The notes: generated from the letters alone by a model not told the origin. A stretch of DNA of 64,000 nt from a virus (IMGVR_UViG_3300020055_000003:62001-126000); one strand, 5' to 3'. Positions 44,401-52,282 are shown, counted from the first letter of the stretch. Numbers and translations are program-made.

Positions 44401-45136
44401 AATTACTTCCATCGAAGTTAAATTCTCCCGCCTTTCTTAAAACTTCAAGTCTCTTTCTCACCATAACTGCTTCTAATAGATCTCCATTTCCTTGAAGGAC
44501 TGTTTTTGGCATATCTTTAAACTCCAAATACTCTGAATATGTCCTTTCTGGATGCATTAGAAAATAATTTAAATCTCTGGTGTTTAGAAACATTAGAAAT
44601 GTGTCTCTATTTGTATATTGTGTAATTGTCATATACAATTGAGCTCTAAATCCATTCAAAGCAAACCAGTATGATTGGACTGCTCCTGTATTCTGTCCCT
44701 GAGAATAGATATCCATTATCTTCATTCCACCATCATATGCTGGTAGCCAAGGTGCGTGAAATGCTAGGAGTCCACTTACCATATAGTTATCTCCACCAAT
44801 GAACGCCAATGCACATGCTGAAATACATGCCTGATCTCTAGGAACCCATACGGATACTCTGTAGTTTGACAAGAGGCGTCCAACCTCATATCCTTCATCA
44901 AGAAGGCCTCCGGGCGATGACATAGAAATAATTTTAGTTTTTGGATATATAGTTAACATTCGCATGAAATCGTCTTTGAGTCCCTTTACAAAATTTCCTC
45001 TGAACTCTAACATTGGACCCCAAGGAGTTTCTTCCACATATTTAAAATGATAATTGTTATTTATTGTGTGTGCATATGACATCGATGGATAAACAAAACC
45101 CATCATCATGACCATGAGAAAGATGAAATTTCTCAT
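44342..45136 (-). CDS. Exported ClpP-fold (COG3904-like) serine protease
   Basis: 264 aa from ATG 45136 (AAAGGA ribosome site); an upstream TTG start is less likely. Residues 1-22 (MRNFIFLMVMMMGFVYPSMSYA) form a signal peptide with AHT after the probable cut, so it is periplasmic. The ClpP/crotonase-like core shows SSPGGLLDEGYEVG, the nucleophile context QACISACALAF with S106, and LAFHAPW with H127; this Cys-rich S-A-C form is typical of periplasmic ClpP-like proteins. Lone minus-strand gene in a plus-strand region, behind a CATAAATA late-type promoter shared back to back with the 45243 operon. Possibly processes envelope proteins late in infection (inference). Confidence 0.8.
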   Translation of the reverse strand: MRNFIFLMVMMMGFVYPSMSYAHTINNNYHFKYVEETPWGPMLEFRGNFVKGLKDDFMRMLTIYPKTKIISMSSPGGLLDEGYEVGRLLSNYRVSVWVPRDQACISACALAFIGGDNYMVSGLLAFHAPWLPAYDGGMKIMDIYSQGQNTGAVQSYWFALNGFRAQLYMTITQYTNRDTFLMFLNTRDLNYFLMHPERTYSEYLEFKDMPKTVLQGNGDLLEAVMVRKRLEVLRKAGEFNFDGSNSKLPSYRELQRLHRPKKEQ

Positions 45137-45164
45137 TTGTTTTCCTTTCAAAAAGAAGTATAGC

Positions 45165-45172
45165 TATTTATG
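45165..45172 (-). promoter_or_regulatory. Late-type promoter (CATAAATA) for 44342-45136
   Basis: The minus strand reads CATAAATA, 28 nt upstream of the ATG at 45136; divergent to the plus-strand AATAAATA at 45201. Confidence 0.55.
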
Positions 45173-45200
45173 TAAATTATAATTCACACTTATAAAATGA

Positions 45201-45208
45201 AATAAATA
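45201..45208 (+). promoter_or_regulatory. Late-type promoter (AATAAATA) for 45243 operon
   Basis: AATAAATA on the plus strand, 34 nt before the ATG at 45243, with an AAAGGA ribosome site following. Confidence 0.55.
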
Positions 45209-45242
45209 GAAATATAAACTTAAAAACATAAAGGATATTGAA

Positions 45243-45707
45243 ATGGTATTTTGGAAATGGTGGACTACAATTGTAGTCTGTGTCGTATTAATTGGAATTG
45301 CAGAAACACAGATTGGAATTTCACATTATCTTCTAGTGCAAGACGGCACAAAAATTAGCATACTAATACTTACAATTTTATTATCATGTAGTTTATTTGT
45401 CGGTTATAAATCATATATCAAACAGTTTAAAAACCGTGTAGTAACACAAAGTTCAGTTGAACCAATTTGGTTTTTCTCTGATGCTGTATTATCTATTGGT
45501 ATGGTAGGGACTCTTGTGGGATTTCTAATTGTTCTCACAACAACATTTAGCAATATAACGGATTATTCTCCCGAAGAGCTCAAAAATATAATAGGAACGC
45601 TTGCTTCTGGTATGGGGATCGCATTGATAACATCTTTGACAGGATTATTATCTTCAATACTTCTCAAATTCCAGCTGGTGTTGTTAGATGGTGAAAGTAA
45701 TGTGTGA
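45243..45707 (+). CDS. ExbB/TolQ/MotA-like proton-channel subunit
   Basis: 154 aa with four hydrophobic segments (about 8-22, 38-55, 80-102, 116-142). The last two carry the ExbB/TolQ/MotA signature: LSIGMVGTLVGFLIVLTTTF, with T90 in the GT position of ExbB helix 2, and GTLASGMGIALITSLTGLLS, with T130/T133 near the equivalent of ExbB helix 3. The family forms pentameric stators that use proton flow to drive an ExbD/TolR/MotB partner. It is shorter than host ExbB (about 240 aa) because it lacks most of the cytoplasmic domain. The stop overlaps the ATG of the ExbD-like gene (TGATG). Confidence 0.78.
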   Translation: MVFWKWWTTIVVCVVLIGIAETQIGISHYLLVQDGTKISILILTILLSCSLFVGYKSYIKQFKNRVVTQSSVEPIWFFSDAVLSIGMVGTLVGFLIVLTTTFSNITDYSPEELKNIIGTLASGMGIALITSLTGLLSSILLKFQLVLLDGESNV

Positions 45708-46447
45708 TGAGAAAATACAGCACAAATTTAGGTTTTGTTGACCTTTTATTCAATCTTCTTGTTGGTTTTGTTAGTCTATTGTTGATTGCATTTTTGCTAA
45801 TCAATCCAATTGCAGACAAGGGTAAAATAGACCCAAAATCGGAGTTTCTTGTAATACTAACATGGCCCGACAGATCTATAATGGACATAGACTTGTGGGT
45901 AAGAGGCCCGAAAGATGATGATATAGTCAGTTTCAAGAGAAAAGATGCAAACTGGATGGTTCTTGAACGAGATGATCTAGGAATCAGTAATGATTTCGTT
46001 ATGGTTGATGGAATTCCTACAAAAATTCTTAGAAATATAGAAACGATATCAATCAACACTTTTGTGCCTGGCGAATATGTTGTAAATGTACATCATTACA
46101 ACACAAATAAAGAAATACAAGAAGGTGAAATATATCCAACACCAGTACAAGTTGAAATTATAAAACTCAATCCATATAGAGTGATTTACACTGGTAGAGT
46201 TTCATTGACATTTAGGCAAGAACACACCATTGCAACTTTTTTGATGGACAAAAAAGGTAAAATCAGCGACCTTAGAACTGATATACAGATACCTTTATAC
46301 TATAAATATGCAAATGCTGGTGGAGATGTTGAAATAACTCCATCTACTAGATTACCACCAGCAATTCCACCAACATCTTTTCCTGGCAATACGCGAAATG
46401 AATATCCCAGTTGGGACGACACTAATTGGAAAGGGACTGGCCCATGA
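45707..46447 (+). CDS. ExbD/TolR-like membrane-anchored protein
   Basis: 246 aa from ATG 45707 (an in-frame GTG three bases earlier is possible). One N-terminal membrane helix, GFVDLLFNLLVGFVSLLLIAF, with an Asp (D12) where ExbD, TolR and MotB place the proton-carrying Asp. The remaining about 210 residues should be periplasmic: two beta-rich segments (EFLVILTWPDRSIMDIDLWV, then PGEYVVNVHHYN and RVSLTFRQEHTIATFLMD) and a Pro-rich tail. This ectodomain is not the standard ExbD/TolR domain and is not OmpA-like, so the target is unknown. Coupled on both sides (TGATG, ATGA). Confidence 0.72.
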   Translation: MRKYSTNLGFVDLLFNLLVGFVSLLLIAFLLINPIADKGKIDPKSEFLVILTWPDRSIMDIDLWVRGPKDDDIVSFKRKDANWMVLERDDLGISNDFVMVDGIPTKILRNIETISINTFVPGEYVVNVHHYNTNKEIQEGEIYPTPVQVEIIKLNPYRVIYTGRVSLTFRQEHTIATFLMDKKGKISDLRTDIQIPLYYKYANAGGDVEITPSTRLPPAIPPTSFPGNTRNEYPSWDDTNWKGTGP

Positions 46448-46887
46448 TTACAACAATTATTTTGTCTGGAATTTTGCTATCACTAGTCATTGCAGTGATA
46501 ATATATCTTGCAGATGTAGATTTTATCCTCAAACTCACAGTATTGCCCTTTGCAATATTCTTTTTATCTGTATCCGGCCTCTGGATTAAAGAAAATATAG
46601 GGTCTCCAATAGAGGGAATGCCTCAGGGCGAATTTGAAATGCTTCATTATAAAATGAAGAGTTCTGATACAATTCATCTATGGGTTTGGGAAAAAACAAG
46701 AGGCAGTAGAGTATATTTTTTCCCATATGACAGAGAAACACTAAAGAAATTAATGGCAGCCGAAGAAAGACAAAAGGCTGGGTTTAAGATAAGGGGGAAA
46801 ATGATGCCACCAAATGGAGCTGGTGGTGAATTAAGAATGGAATTGGAAGCGACGATGCCCGATAGAACACAGGGACCATCAAAATAA
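46444..46887 (+). CDS. Two-pass membrane protein with soluble C-terminus
   Basis: 147 aa. ATG at 46444 overlaps the ExbD-like stop (ATGA). Two membrane helices (about 2-24 and 30-48), then a soluble domain of about 95 residues with HYKMKSSDTIHLWVWEKTRG and GKMMPPNGAGGELRMELEA. No family recognised. Tight coupling to the ExbD-like gene suggests a third subunit of the same membrane assembly (inference). Confidence 0.65.
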   Translation: MITTIILSGILLSLVIAVIIYLADVDFILKLTVLPFAIFFLSVSGLWIKENIGSPIEGMPQGEFEMLHYKMKSSDTIHLWVWEKTRGSRVYFFPYDRETLKKLMAAEERQKAGFKIRGKMMPPNGAGGELRMELEATMPDRTQGPSK

Positions 46888-46902
46888 CATGAAAGGGAAG
46901 TT

Positions 46903-47874
46903 ATGTTTAGATTTTTTAAAGAGCGAAAGTGGTTATTATGGAGTTGGATTGGTTCCGCAATAATCTTATCATCACTTTGGGTACAAGTACAAATTGATGT
47001 AAAAATTAATGAATGGTTTGGACAGTTTTACGACATGATCCAAAGGGCATTAGCAGAACCTAATGCCATTACAATAGGAGAATATTGGGCCAGTCTAGCG
47101 TCCTTTATTACACTCGCAGCAATATATGTTGCAATTGCAGTCGCAATATCGTTTTTCACAGCACATTATCTGTTTAGATGGCGAACCGCAATGGTAGAAT
47201 GGTATCATTCTGTCTATGATAAGGCTAGAACTATCGAAGGTGCTGCTCAACGTGTGCAAGAAGATACTATCAAGTTTAGTAGAATTATGGAAGGCCTTGG
47301 TACTAGTTTTATTGAGTCCATTATGGTATTGATACAATTTGTGCCTATTTTACTTGGATTGAGTGTGGGAATTCCCATCTTTTTCTTTGGTGATTGGCAA
47401 TACGGACTTGTAACAGGTGCATTAGTCTGGTCGATTGGGGGCACATTATTCCTCGTTGGGTTGGGATGGTTGCTGAGACTTGTAGGTGTTGAATATGACT
47501 TGCAAAAGAAAGAGGCTGCATATCGTAAAATTCTGGTGATTGCAGAGGACGATGAGACAGTCAGGCCTAAAACTATTGAAGAATTGTTTGAAGGTGTCAG
47601 AGGCATTCATTTTAAATCCTATATAAGATACCTATACTTCAATATAGGTAGAATTGCATACTTACAGGCAAATGTCTTGAGTGCTTATGTGTTTCTTGCC
47701 CCCGCTATTGTTGCTGGTGCAGTCACATTGGGTGTAATGCAACAAATTATTCGGGCGTTTGGTAGAGTAGAAGGTTCTATGCAGTATTTACTAAAAGCAT
47801 GGCCTACCATTATTGAATTAATGAGTGTCTACAAACGACTAAGAGAATTTGAAAGACAGATACAGGAGAAATAA
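46903..47874 (+). CDS. SbmA/BacA-like inner-membrane peptide transporter
   Basis: 323 aa with six or so membrane segments and no ATPase domain. It follows the SbmA/BacA family from end to end: SSLWVQVQIDVKINEWFGQF, YDMIQRAL, HYLFRWRTAMVEWYH, RTIEGAAQRVQEDTIKFSRI, EAAYRKILVIAEDDE, YIRYLYFNIGRIAYLQ and IIELMSVYKRLREFE. SbmA in E. coli and BacA in rhizobia take up antimicrobial peptides, B12 and related compounds using the proton gradient. Finding it in a phage late operon, beside an ExbB/ExbD-like pair, is unusual. The length is slightly below the host proteins (about 400 aa). Confidence 0.88.
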   Translation: MFRFFKERKWLLWSWIGSAIILSSLWVQVQIDVKINEWFGQFYDMIQRALAEPNAITIGEYWASLASFITLAAIYVAIAVAISFFTAHYLFRWRTAMVEWYHSVYDKARTIEGAAQRVQEDTIKFSRIMEGLGTSFIESIMVLIQFVPILLGLSVGIPIFFFGDWQYGLVTGALVWSIGGTLFLVGLGWLLRLVGVEYDLQKKEAAYRKILVIAEDDETVRPKTIEELFEGVRGIHFKSYIRYLYFNIGRIAYLQANVLSAYVFLAPAIVAGAVTLGVMQQIIRAFGRVEGSMQYLLKAWPTIIELMSVYKRLREFERQIQEK

Positions 47875-48342
47875 ATGAACAGTAAATTTAGCATTGGCGT
47901 TGTCATTGCTATTGTTCTACAGGTAAGTGCCTTTGTGTGGTGGACTGCACAACAGGCACAAACCATAGATCAACTAGAAGGGCAAGTCGCCGAACTCACT
48001 GCAAAGAGTAAAATAGAAAAAGAAGTAACTCTTATTAATGATGTGAAGCAGCTGAGAAAAGAAGTTGACAAAATGAAAGAAGATATTTTGTCAAGTTTAA
48101 CTAGTATTGATGATATGAGAATATCAGAAGATAATAGGTTGGGTGAATATATTGATCGGATATATGATGGTTTGATCAGCGACCTACAGGCAACTTTTGC
48201 AAAACATGAAGATTGGATTGATGAATTAGATAGTGATGTTGATGCAGTATATGTACATATTGATACACAATTAAAAGATTTAGATAAAAAACTAAGCGAT
48301 AGGATTAGAGATAATGGCGGCCAAAACGAGCAAACCAAATAA
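47875..48342 (+). CDS. Membrane-anchored coiled-coil protein
   Basis: 155 aa, starting immediately after the SbmA-like stop. One N-terminal membrane helix (about 5-24, FSIGVVIAIVLQVSAFVWW) is followed by a coiled coil across the periplasm (about 30-150, with LEGQVAELTAKSKIEKEV, KQLRKEVDKMKEDIL, LKDLDKKLSDRIRDN). The layout resembles inner-membrane spanins or a scaffold for the neighbouring transporter, but no spanin partner lipoprotein is seen next to it. Its end overlaps the ClpP gene by 29 bases. Confidence 0.65.
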   Translation: MNSKFSIGVVIAIVLQVSAFVWWTAQQAQTIDQLEGQVAELTAKSKIEKEVTLINDVKQLRKEVDKMKEDILSSLTSIDDMRISEDNRLGEYIDRIYDGLISDLQATFAKHEDWIDELDSDVDAVYVHIDTQLKDLDKKLSDRIRDNGGQNEQTK

Positions 48343-48982
48343 AAAGAAAAAAGAAGAAGAAAAGATTGATTTGATTCCAAATACAATCACTCAAACTCCA
48401 CCACCAGAACCAATGCCAAGAGACCTGACATTTGAAAAACAGCCAGGCACTGTATTGAAAGAAAATGGTATTCTCTTTATGGATAAGGAGTTCAATCAAG
48501 AAAATTGTATGCCATTAGTAAAAATGATTATGGAATATAATTTGATGCCCGCACCCAAAAGGCCTCCGATTATTCATCTATATATCAATTCGCCAGGCGG
48601 AGAGGTTGCATCTGCATTTCATCTTATAGATGTAATAAAACAGTCAAAAATACCAGTTTATACCTATGGAATGGGCTCTATAGCGTCCTGTGGTGTGCTG
48701 CTAATGATGAGTGGAGAGAAGGGACACAGATACCTAACACAGAACACAAGCATCATGTCGCATCAATACAGCTGGGGGTCAAAGGGCAAGGAACATGAAT
48801 TATATGCGAAAATAAAACAATTTGAAATCTCTTCAGAGAAATTAGTTGAACATTATGTCAAGTGTACTGGAAAAAAGAAAGATTATATCAGAAAATATTT
48901 ATTACCAGAGTCTGACATATGGATGACACCAGAAGAAGCAATAAAACATGGGATTGCTGATAAAATTATAGAAACTTATTGA
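48314..48982 (+). CDS. clpP: ClpP-like cytoplasmic serine protease
   Basis: 222 aa. The ClpP core shows HLYINSPGGEVASAF, the nucleophile in GMGSIASCGVLLMMSG (S125), STSIMSHQYSWG (H150) and LPESDIWMTPEEAIKHGIAD (D201), so the triad is intact. A basic, low-complexity N-terminal extension (KTSKPNKKKKEEEK, about 5-17, then Pro-rich to about 36) replaces the usual propeptide. ClpP-like genes are common in marine T4-like phages. They could act as prohead or host-protein proteases alone or with host ClpX/ClpA (inference). Last gene of the late 45243 operon. Confidence 0.9.
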   Translation: MAAKTSKPNKKKKEEEKIDLIPNTITQTPPPEPMPRDLTFEKQPGTVLKENGILFMDKEFNQENCMPLVKMIMEYNLMPAPKRPPIIHLYINSPGGEVASAFHLIDVIKQSKIPVYTYGMGSIASCGVLLMMSGEKGHRYLTQNTSIMSHQYSWGSKGKEHELYAKIKQFEISSEKLVEHYVKCTGKKKDYIRKYLLPESDIWMTPEEAIKHGIADKIIETY

Positions 48983-49007
48983 CACAAATAGAATCATATA
49001 GTATATT
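48979..49007 (+). promoter_or_regulatory. Sigma70-type early promoter for 49022
   Basis: TTGACA at 48979-48984 (inside the stop region of the ClpP gene), 17-bp spacer, TATATT at 49002-49007, then AAAGGAG before the ATG at 49022. Confidence 0.85.
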
Positions 49008-49021
49008 GAAAGGAGTTTTAG

Positions 49022-49189
49022 ATGGCTACTGAGCTTACTGATAAATTGACGGTAATCCTAGACGAACTAAAAGAAGTTATGGAACAACGTCAACTGAGAA
49101 TTGAAGAATTGAGAAAAGAGATAGACGAAATAGAACAGCAAAATGCTGAACTAGAAAAACAAGTCTCATCTCTTTTGAATTCATTTTGA
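49022..49189 (+). CDS. Small coiled-coil protein
   Basis: 55 aa (MATELTDKLTVILDELKEV ... SLLNSF), with a strong AAAGGAG site and a strong promoter. Almost all one amphipathic coil rich in E, L, Q and K, so probably a homo- or hetero-oligomer. Unknown. Confidence 0.65.
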   Translation: MATELTDKLTVILDELKEVMEQRQLRIEELRKEIDEIEQQNAELEKQVSSLLNSF

Positions 49190-49201
49190 ATGGAATAAAA
49201 A

Positions 49202-49423
49202 ATGACTGAACAGCAAGAAAGATATCATGAGTATATGTTAAGGCGAATGAGAGAAGAAGATGAAAAGGATCGGTTTACTCTAACTGTCGAGCAGGACGGA
49301 GAAGAGCTAGTGTTGCCCTTTCCAGTTGATTTACTAAATCAAATGGGGTGGGATATAGGCGATACATTGTTATGGGAGACTACAGATGATGGATATGTTA
49401 GCGTTCGTAAAAAAGAAGATTAG
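49202..49423 (+). CDS. AbrB/SpoVT-like small protein
   Basis: 73 aa. The C-terminal about 48 residues (FTLTVEQDGEELVLPFPVDL, LNQMGWDIGDTLLWETTDDG, YVSVRKKED) have the LPxxLLxxxGWxxGDxLxW pattern of swapped-hairpin AbrB/SpoVT-type domains. These bind DNA in host regulators; in phages the role is not known. Its end overlaps the lysin gene start by about 29-38 bases. Confidence 0.6.
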   Translation: MTEQQERYHEYMLRRMREEDEKDRFTLTVEQDGEELVLPFPVDLLNQMGWDIGDTLLWETTDDGYVSVRKKED

Positions 49424-49901
49424 AAGTATTGCAGTTCTTTCTTTATTTGCACTTACTACAAGCAGTGCATTGGCATCAGGTCCATACACCGTAGAAGATG
49501 AAAAGTCAATAGAGTGTTTGGCATTAAACATTTACTTTGAGACACATGCCTCATCTCTCGCGGATGCAATGGCTGTTTCAGATGTTGTTTTAAATCGAGC
49601 TCATCATTCTAAGTATCCAGATACAATATGTGGTGTTGTACATGATGGATATGAAGTAGGAAAACGAACTTGCCAGTTTAGTTGGTATTGTGATGGTAAA
49701 TCAGATACCCCTTCTAATTCTGATATTTGGGAGAAATCTAGAAAATATGCTAGAGACTTTTATATTCATGGAGAATATGTTGGAATAACCGAAGGAGCAA
49801 CACATTATCATGCAACATATGTAAAACCCTATTGGGCCCCTTCGTTGGATCGAATAACTCGAATCGGTTCTCATATTTTTTACAGAATCAAAGGTAAATA
49901 A
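49395..49901 (+). CDS. SleB-type cell-wall hydrolase (probable endolysin)
   Basis: 168 aa from the ATG at 49395 (ATGs at 49386 and 49389 are in frame and possible). A hydrophobic N-terminal segment (about 12-28, SIAVLSLFALTTSSALA) with A-x-A before SGPYT marks a cleavable or signal-arrest-release export signal. The Hydrolase_2/SleB domain covers the rest: IECLALNIYFETHASS with the conserved Glu, VSDVVLNRAHHSKYPDTICG, CQFSWYCDGKSD, EGATHYHATYV and RIGSHIFYRI. The family cuts peptidoglycan glycan strands (amidase or lytic transglycosylase activity reported). Likely the lysis enzyme, exported through Sec. Confidence 0.85.
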   Translation: MLAFVKKKIRSIAVLSLFALTTSSALASGPYTVEDEKSIECLALNIYFETHASSLADAMAVSDVVLNRAHHSKYPDTICGVVHDGYEVGKRTCQFSWYCDGKSDTPSNSDIWEKSRKYARDFYIHGEYVGITEGATHYHATYVKPYWAPSLDRITRIGSHIFYRIKGK

Positions 49902-49903
49902 AT
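49896..49903 (+). promoter_or_regulatory. Possible late-type promoter (AATAAATA)
   Basis: AATAAATA overlaps the lysin stop and lies 21 nt before the ATG at 49925. The site could be chance in AT-rich sequence. Confidence 0.4.
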
Positions 49904-49924
49904 ATGATTGGAGAGGAAAAAAAC

Positions 49925-50182
49925 ATGGACCTAAAATTACATGACGTTCCAACAAAATATCATCATATTTTGAACGAACTCTGGAGCTGTAATTCTGATA
50001 TGGATGTTGCAATATATCTTTATCAATGCCATCCTCAAAAAAGAAAAATTGCAGAATCACTAATAGAACTTATTAAGTTAGAAATTATTGACAGCAATTT
50101 TGAATCTCTTTCTAAAAAATACATACCAGAAGATTTCAACGATAAACTAATGGATATTATTAAAAATGGCCCTTCAAGTTAG
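49925..50182 (+). CDS. Small protein, unknown
   Basis: 85 aa from the ATG at 49925, which has GGAGAGG upstream; an in-frame ATG at 49904 lacks a ribosome site. Helical, with C/H residues (ELWSCNSDMDVAIYLYQCHP). No motif recognised. Overlaps the following gene by 17 bases. Confidence 0.6.
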   Translation: MDLKLHDVPTKYHHILNELWSCNSDMDVAIYLYQCHPQKRKIAESLIELIKLEIIDSNFESLSKKYIPEDFNDKLMDIIKNGPSS

Positions 50183-50441
50183 AACAGTATCAGAACCAAC
50201 ATATGAAGAAGATGGTGTCAATTATGGCACACCAACCAATATGATTGAAAGAATTAAATATTTAGAAGATGAAGTAGCAAGGTTAGAGTCAGAGTTATCT
50301 CTTCTCAGTACTGGTTACAATCAATCTTGGCAAGAATATGAAACAAGAACTAATGATATATATTCAAATAAATATCTCAGACAAAGAGGATTTGATGAAT
50401 ATGGATATTATGGAGAAAATAATGGCCCAGTTGGGGATTGA
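50166..50441 (+). CDS. Small coiled-coil protein, unknown
   Basis: 91 aa. Short N-terminal arm, central coil (MIERIKYLEDEVARLESELS) and an aromatic Gly-rich tail (FDEYGYYGENNGPVGD). Overlaps its upstream neighbour; the next gene starts after AGGAGAAG. Not recognised. Confidence 0.6.
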   Translation: MALQVRTVSEPTYEEDGVNYGTPTNMIERIKYLEDEVARLESELSLLSTGYNQSWQEYETRTNDIYSNKYLRQRGFDEYGYYGENNGPVGD

Positions 50442-50455
50442 TTAGGAGAAGAAAT

Positions 50456-50674
50456 ATGGAAGATGGCCCACTAAAATATGCAGTAGAATGCCAGAAGTTT
50501 GATAAGGTTGTGTCTGAGGTATTCGAAAGAACTTATATATCGCAAGGACGCATGTATTCAACTAAGGTAAAAAGGTCATATTTTCCAAATGGAGATTATC
50601 AAGACACTTCAAATACAGAATTTGTAACAAAAGTAAGTGACTATGCTATGAAAGAGTGGCATGGGGAAAAATAA
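50456..50674 (+). CDS. Small protein, unknown
   Basis: 72 aa from ATG 50456, chosen over an in-frame start at 50438 because AGGAGAAG lies 8 bases upstream. Basic and aromatic (VFERTYISQGRMYSTKVKRS). Stop overlaps the next ATG (TAATG). No family recognised. Confidence 0.6.
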   Translation: MEDGPLKYAVECQKFDKVVSEVFERTYISQGRMYSTKVKRSYFPNGDYQDTSNTEFVTKVSDYAMKEWHGEK

Positions 50675-50910
50675 TGGACGAAATGGATGAATTTATAGAC
50701 GAGCTGGAGTCAAAAGTTCGTTCTATTAGACAATCTATTAGAAAGTTTTATTTAGACTTCCCTCAATACTCTCCAGAATTTCGAGGAAAAAGTAAAGAAG
50801 AAATAATGCATACTCAAAAAGTAAGAGACATGCAAAAACGGATGATGGAACCCAAACAAATGTCGGATGCAGAGAAAATTCGGCGAGCCATCGCAAGACA
50901 TAGTGAATAA
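50674..50910 (+). CDS. Small helical protein, unknown
   Basis: 78 aa, coupled by TAATG. Helical and charged (MDEMDEFIDELESKVRSIRQ, MQKRMMEPKQMSDAEKIRRA). Ten bases before the methyltransferase. Not recognised. Confidence 0.6.
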   Translation: MDEMDEFIDELESKVRSIRQSIRKFYLDFPQYSPEFRGKSKEEIMHTQKVRDMQKRMMEPKQMSDAEKIRRAIARHSE

Positions 50911-50919
50911 GGTGATATT

Positions 50920-51483
50920 ATGGGTAAAAGAAGTAAATTTGAACACAGAAAAAATGACTTTTACCCAACTCCAATAGAAGCAGTCCAGCCTCTAGTGGAA
51001 TTCCTTCCAAAACACATATTTAAGTTTTACGAGCCTTGTGCTGGTGATGGTAGACTTGTAAACCATCTACACAAATTGTCGCCAGGAATATCTATGGGCC
51101 ACACAGATATAGACCCACAATGTGATTGGGTAGGAAAGAAAGATGCCTTTGAAGTAAAATTTCCACTCAATATAGACTATATCATCACAAATCCACCTTG
51201 GTCTCGGTGGTTGTTACATCCATTAATACTGCACTTTTCTAAACAAGCACCCACTTGGCTACTGTTTGATGCTGACTGGATTCACACAAAACAGGCAGTC
51301 CAATATCTACCTCTTTGTAAAAAAGTGGTATCTATTGGGCGTGTTAAGTGGATAGAGGACAGTAAGCACACTGGTAAAGATAATAGTTGCTGGTATTTAT
51401 TTGATTATAATGATACTACTAGTGAAACTACATTTCATCCAAACCCAAAATGGACACAAGAATGCTTACAAATCCCGATTTAG
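50920..51483 (+). CDS. DNA N6-adenine methyltransferase-like protein
   Basis: 187 aa. Class I SAM-dependent methyltransferase motifs in order: YPTP (15-18), EPCAGDGRL SAM loop (38-46), HTDID (61-65) and TNPPW catalytic motif (90-94), the (N/D)PP(Y/W) form of N6-adenine enzymes. No target-recognition domain is obvious, so it is a minimal enzyme that may protect phage DNA or lack strong specificity. The final 34 bases overlap the RNase H-like gene. Confidence 0.85.
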   Translation: MGKRSKFEHRKNDFYPTPIEAVQPLVEFLPKHIFKFYEPCAGDGRLVNHLHKLSPGISMGHTDIDPQCDWVGKKDAFEVKFPLNIDYIITNPPWSRWLLHPLILHFSKQAPTWLLFDADWIHTKQAVQYLPLCKKVVSIGRVKWIEDSKHTGKDNSCWYLFDYNDTTSETTFHPNPKWTQECLQIPI

Positions 51484-51983
51484 AAGAATTGATAGAATTA
51501 CTATCAAAGCTTACAACAAATACAAAAATATACCTTGGATGTGACTCGATTAGATTTTTAGATAAAAGAGGTAAAAAAATGGGCAGATATGCCACCGTTC
51601 TTATTGTTCATATGGACGGAAAGCATGGATGTAGGATTTTTTCAAATATATCTTACGAACCAGACTATGATGTAAAGAAATCCAGACCGAAAATCAGATT
51701 GTTGAATGAAGTGCGAAAGGTGTGCGAGCTATATCAACAAGTTATACCTTATATAGATGAATTTGATATTGAAGTACATCTGGATATTAACACAGACCCA
51801 AAACATGGTAGTAATTGTGTTGCAAATGAAGCAGCAGGCTATGTTTTAGGTATGACAGGAATTGAACCAAAACTAAAACCAGAAAGTTGGGCTGCAAGTT
51901 TTGGAGCAGATGGGGTTGCTCACGGTAGACATAAGAGAGAGGCCCAAAAACAACCAACATGGGCATATGAGGCAATCCTATGA
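51450..51983 (+). CDS. RNase H-like (YkuK/DUF458-type) protein
   Basis: 177 aa. The opening KIYLGCDSIRF (Asp at 32), RYATVLIVHMDGKHGCRIF, RLLNEVRKVCELYQQVI, FDIEVHLDINTDPKHGSNC and VANEAAGYVLGMTG follow the RNase H-like fold of the YkuK family, with Asp and Glu in the expected places. Function in that family is not established; nuclease activity is possible. Start overlaps the methyltransferase by 34 bases, and its own stop overlaps the next gene by 4. Confidence 0.65.
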   Translation: MDTRMLTNPDLEELIELLSKLTTNTKIYLGCDSIRFLDKRGKKMGRYATVLIVHMDGKHGCRIFSNISYEPDYDVKKSRPKIRLLNEVRKVCELYQQVIPYIDEFDIEVHLDINTDPKHGSNCVANEAAGYVLGMTGIEPKLKPESWAASFGADGVAHGRHKREAQKQPTWAYEAIL

Positions 51984-52282
51984 TAAGATATCTTGGCAGA
52001 GTTACAATAGCATTTTCTATTTTTCTAAACAGTCTCTTTGGCGGTAGAAATAATCAAACTCTATCAGCACAACAATATGAGAGACAAAGACAGGGAAAAT
52101 GGAATTTATGTTGGATCATTGATAAATTATTTGCGTTTGAAGGCGACGGCCATTGTCTAGAAGCATGGATAAAATGGCAAATCATACACAGAGCAATGGA
52201 TGATTATAAAAACATTGCAGAAAAGTACTATAGAAGAGAAGTCGGATATGAAAAACAAGAATCATTTAAGCGGATGTTGTGA
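51980..52282 (+). CDS. Small protein with N-terminal membrane helix, unknown
   Basis: 100 aa. The ATG overlaps the RNase H-like stop (ATGA). N-terminal hydrophobic stretch (about 3-20), then GKWNLCWIIDKLFAFEGDGH and CLEAWIKWQIIHRAMDDYKN. The pattern is known from marine phage small proteins but I cannot name it. Confidence 0.6.
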   Translation: MIRYLGRVTIAFSIFLNSLFGGRNNQTLSAQQYERQRQGKWNLCWIIDKLFAFEGDGHCLEAWIKWQIIHRAMDDYKNIAEKYYRREVGYEKQESFKRML

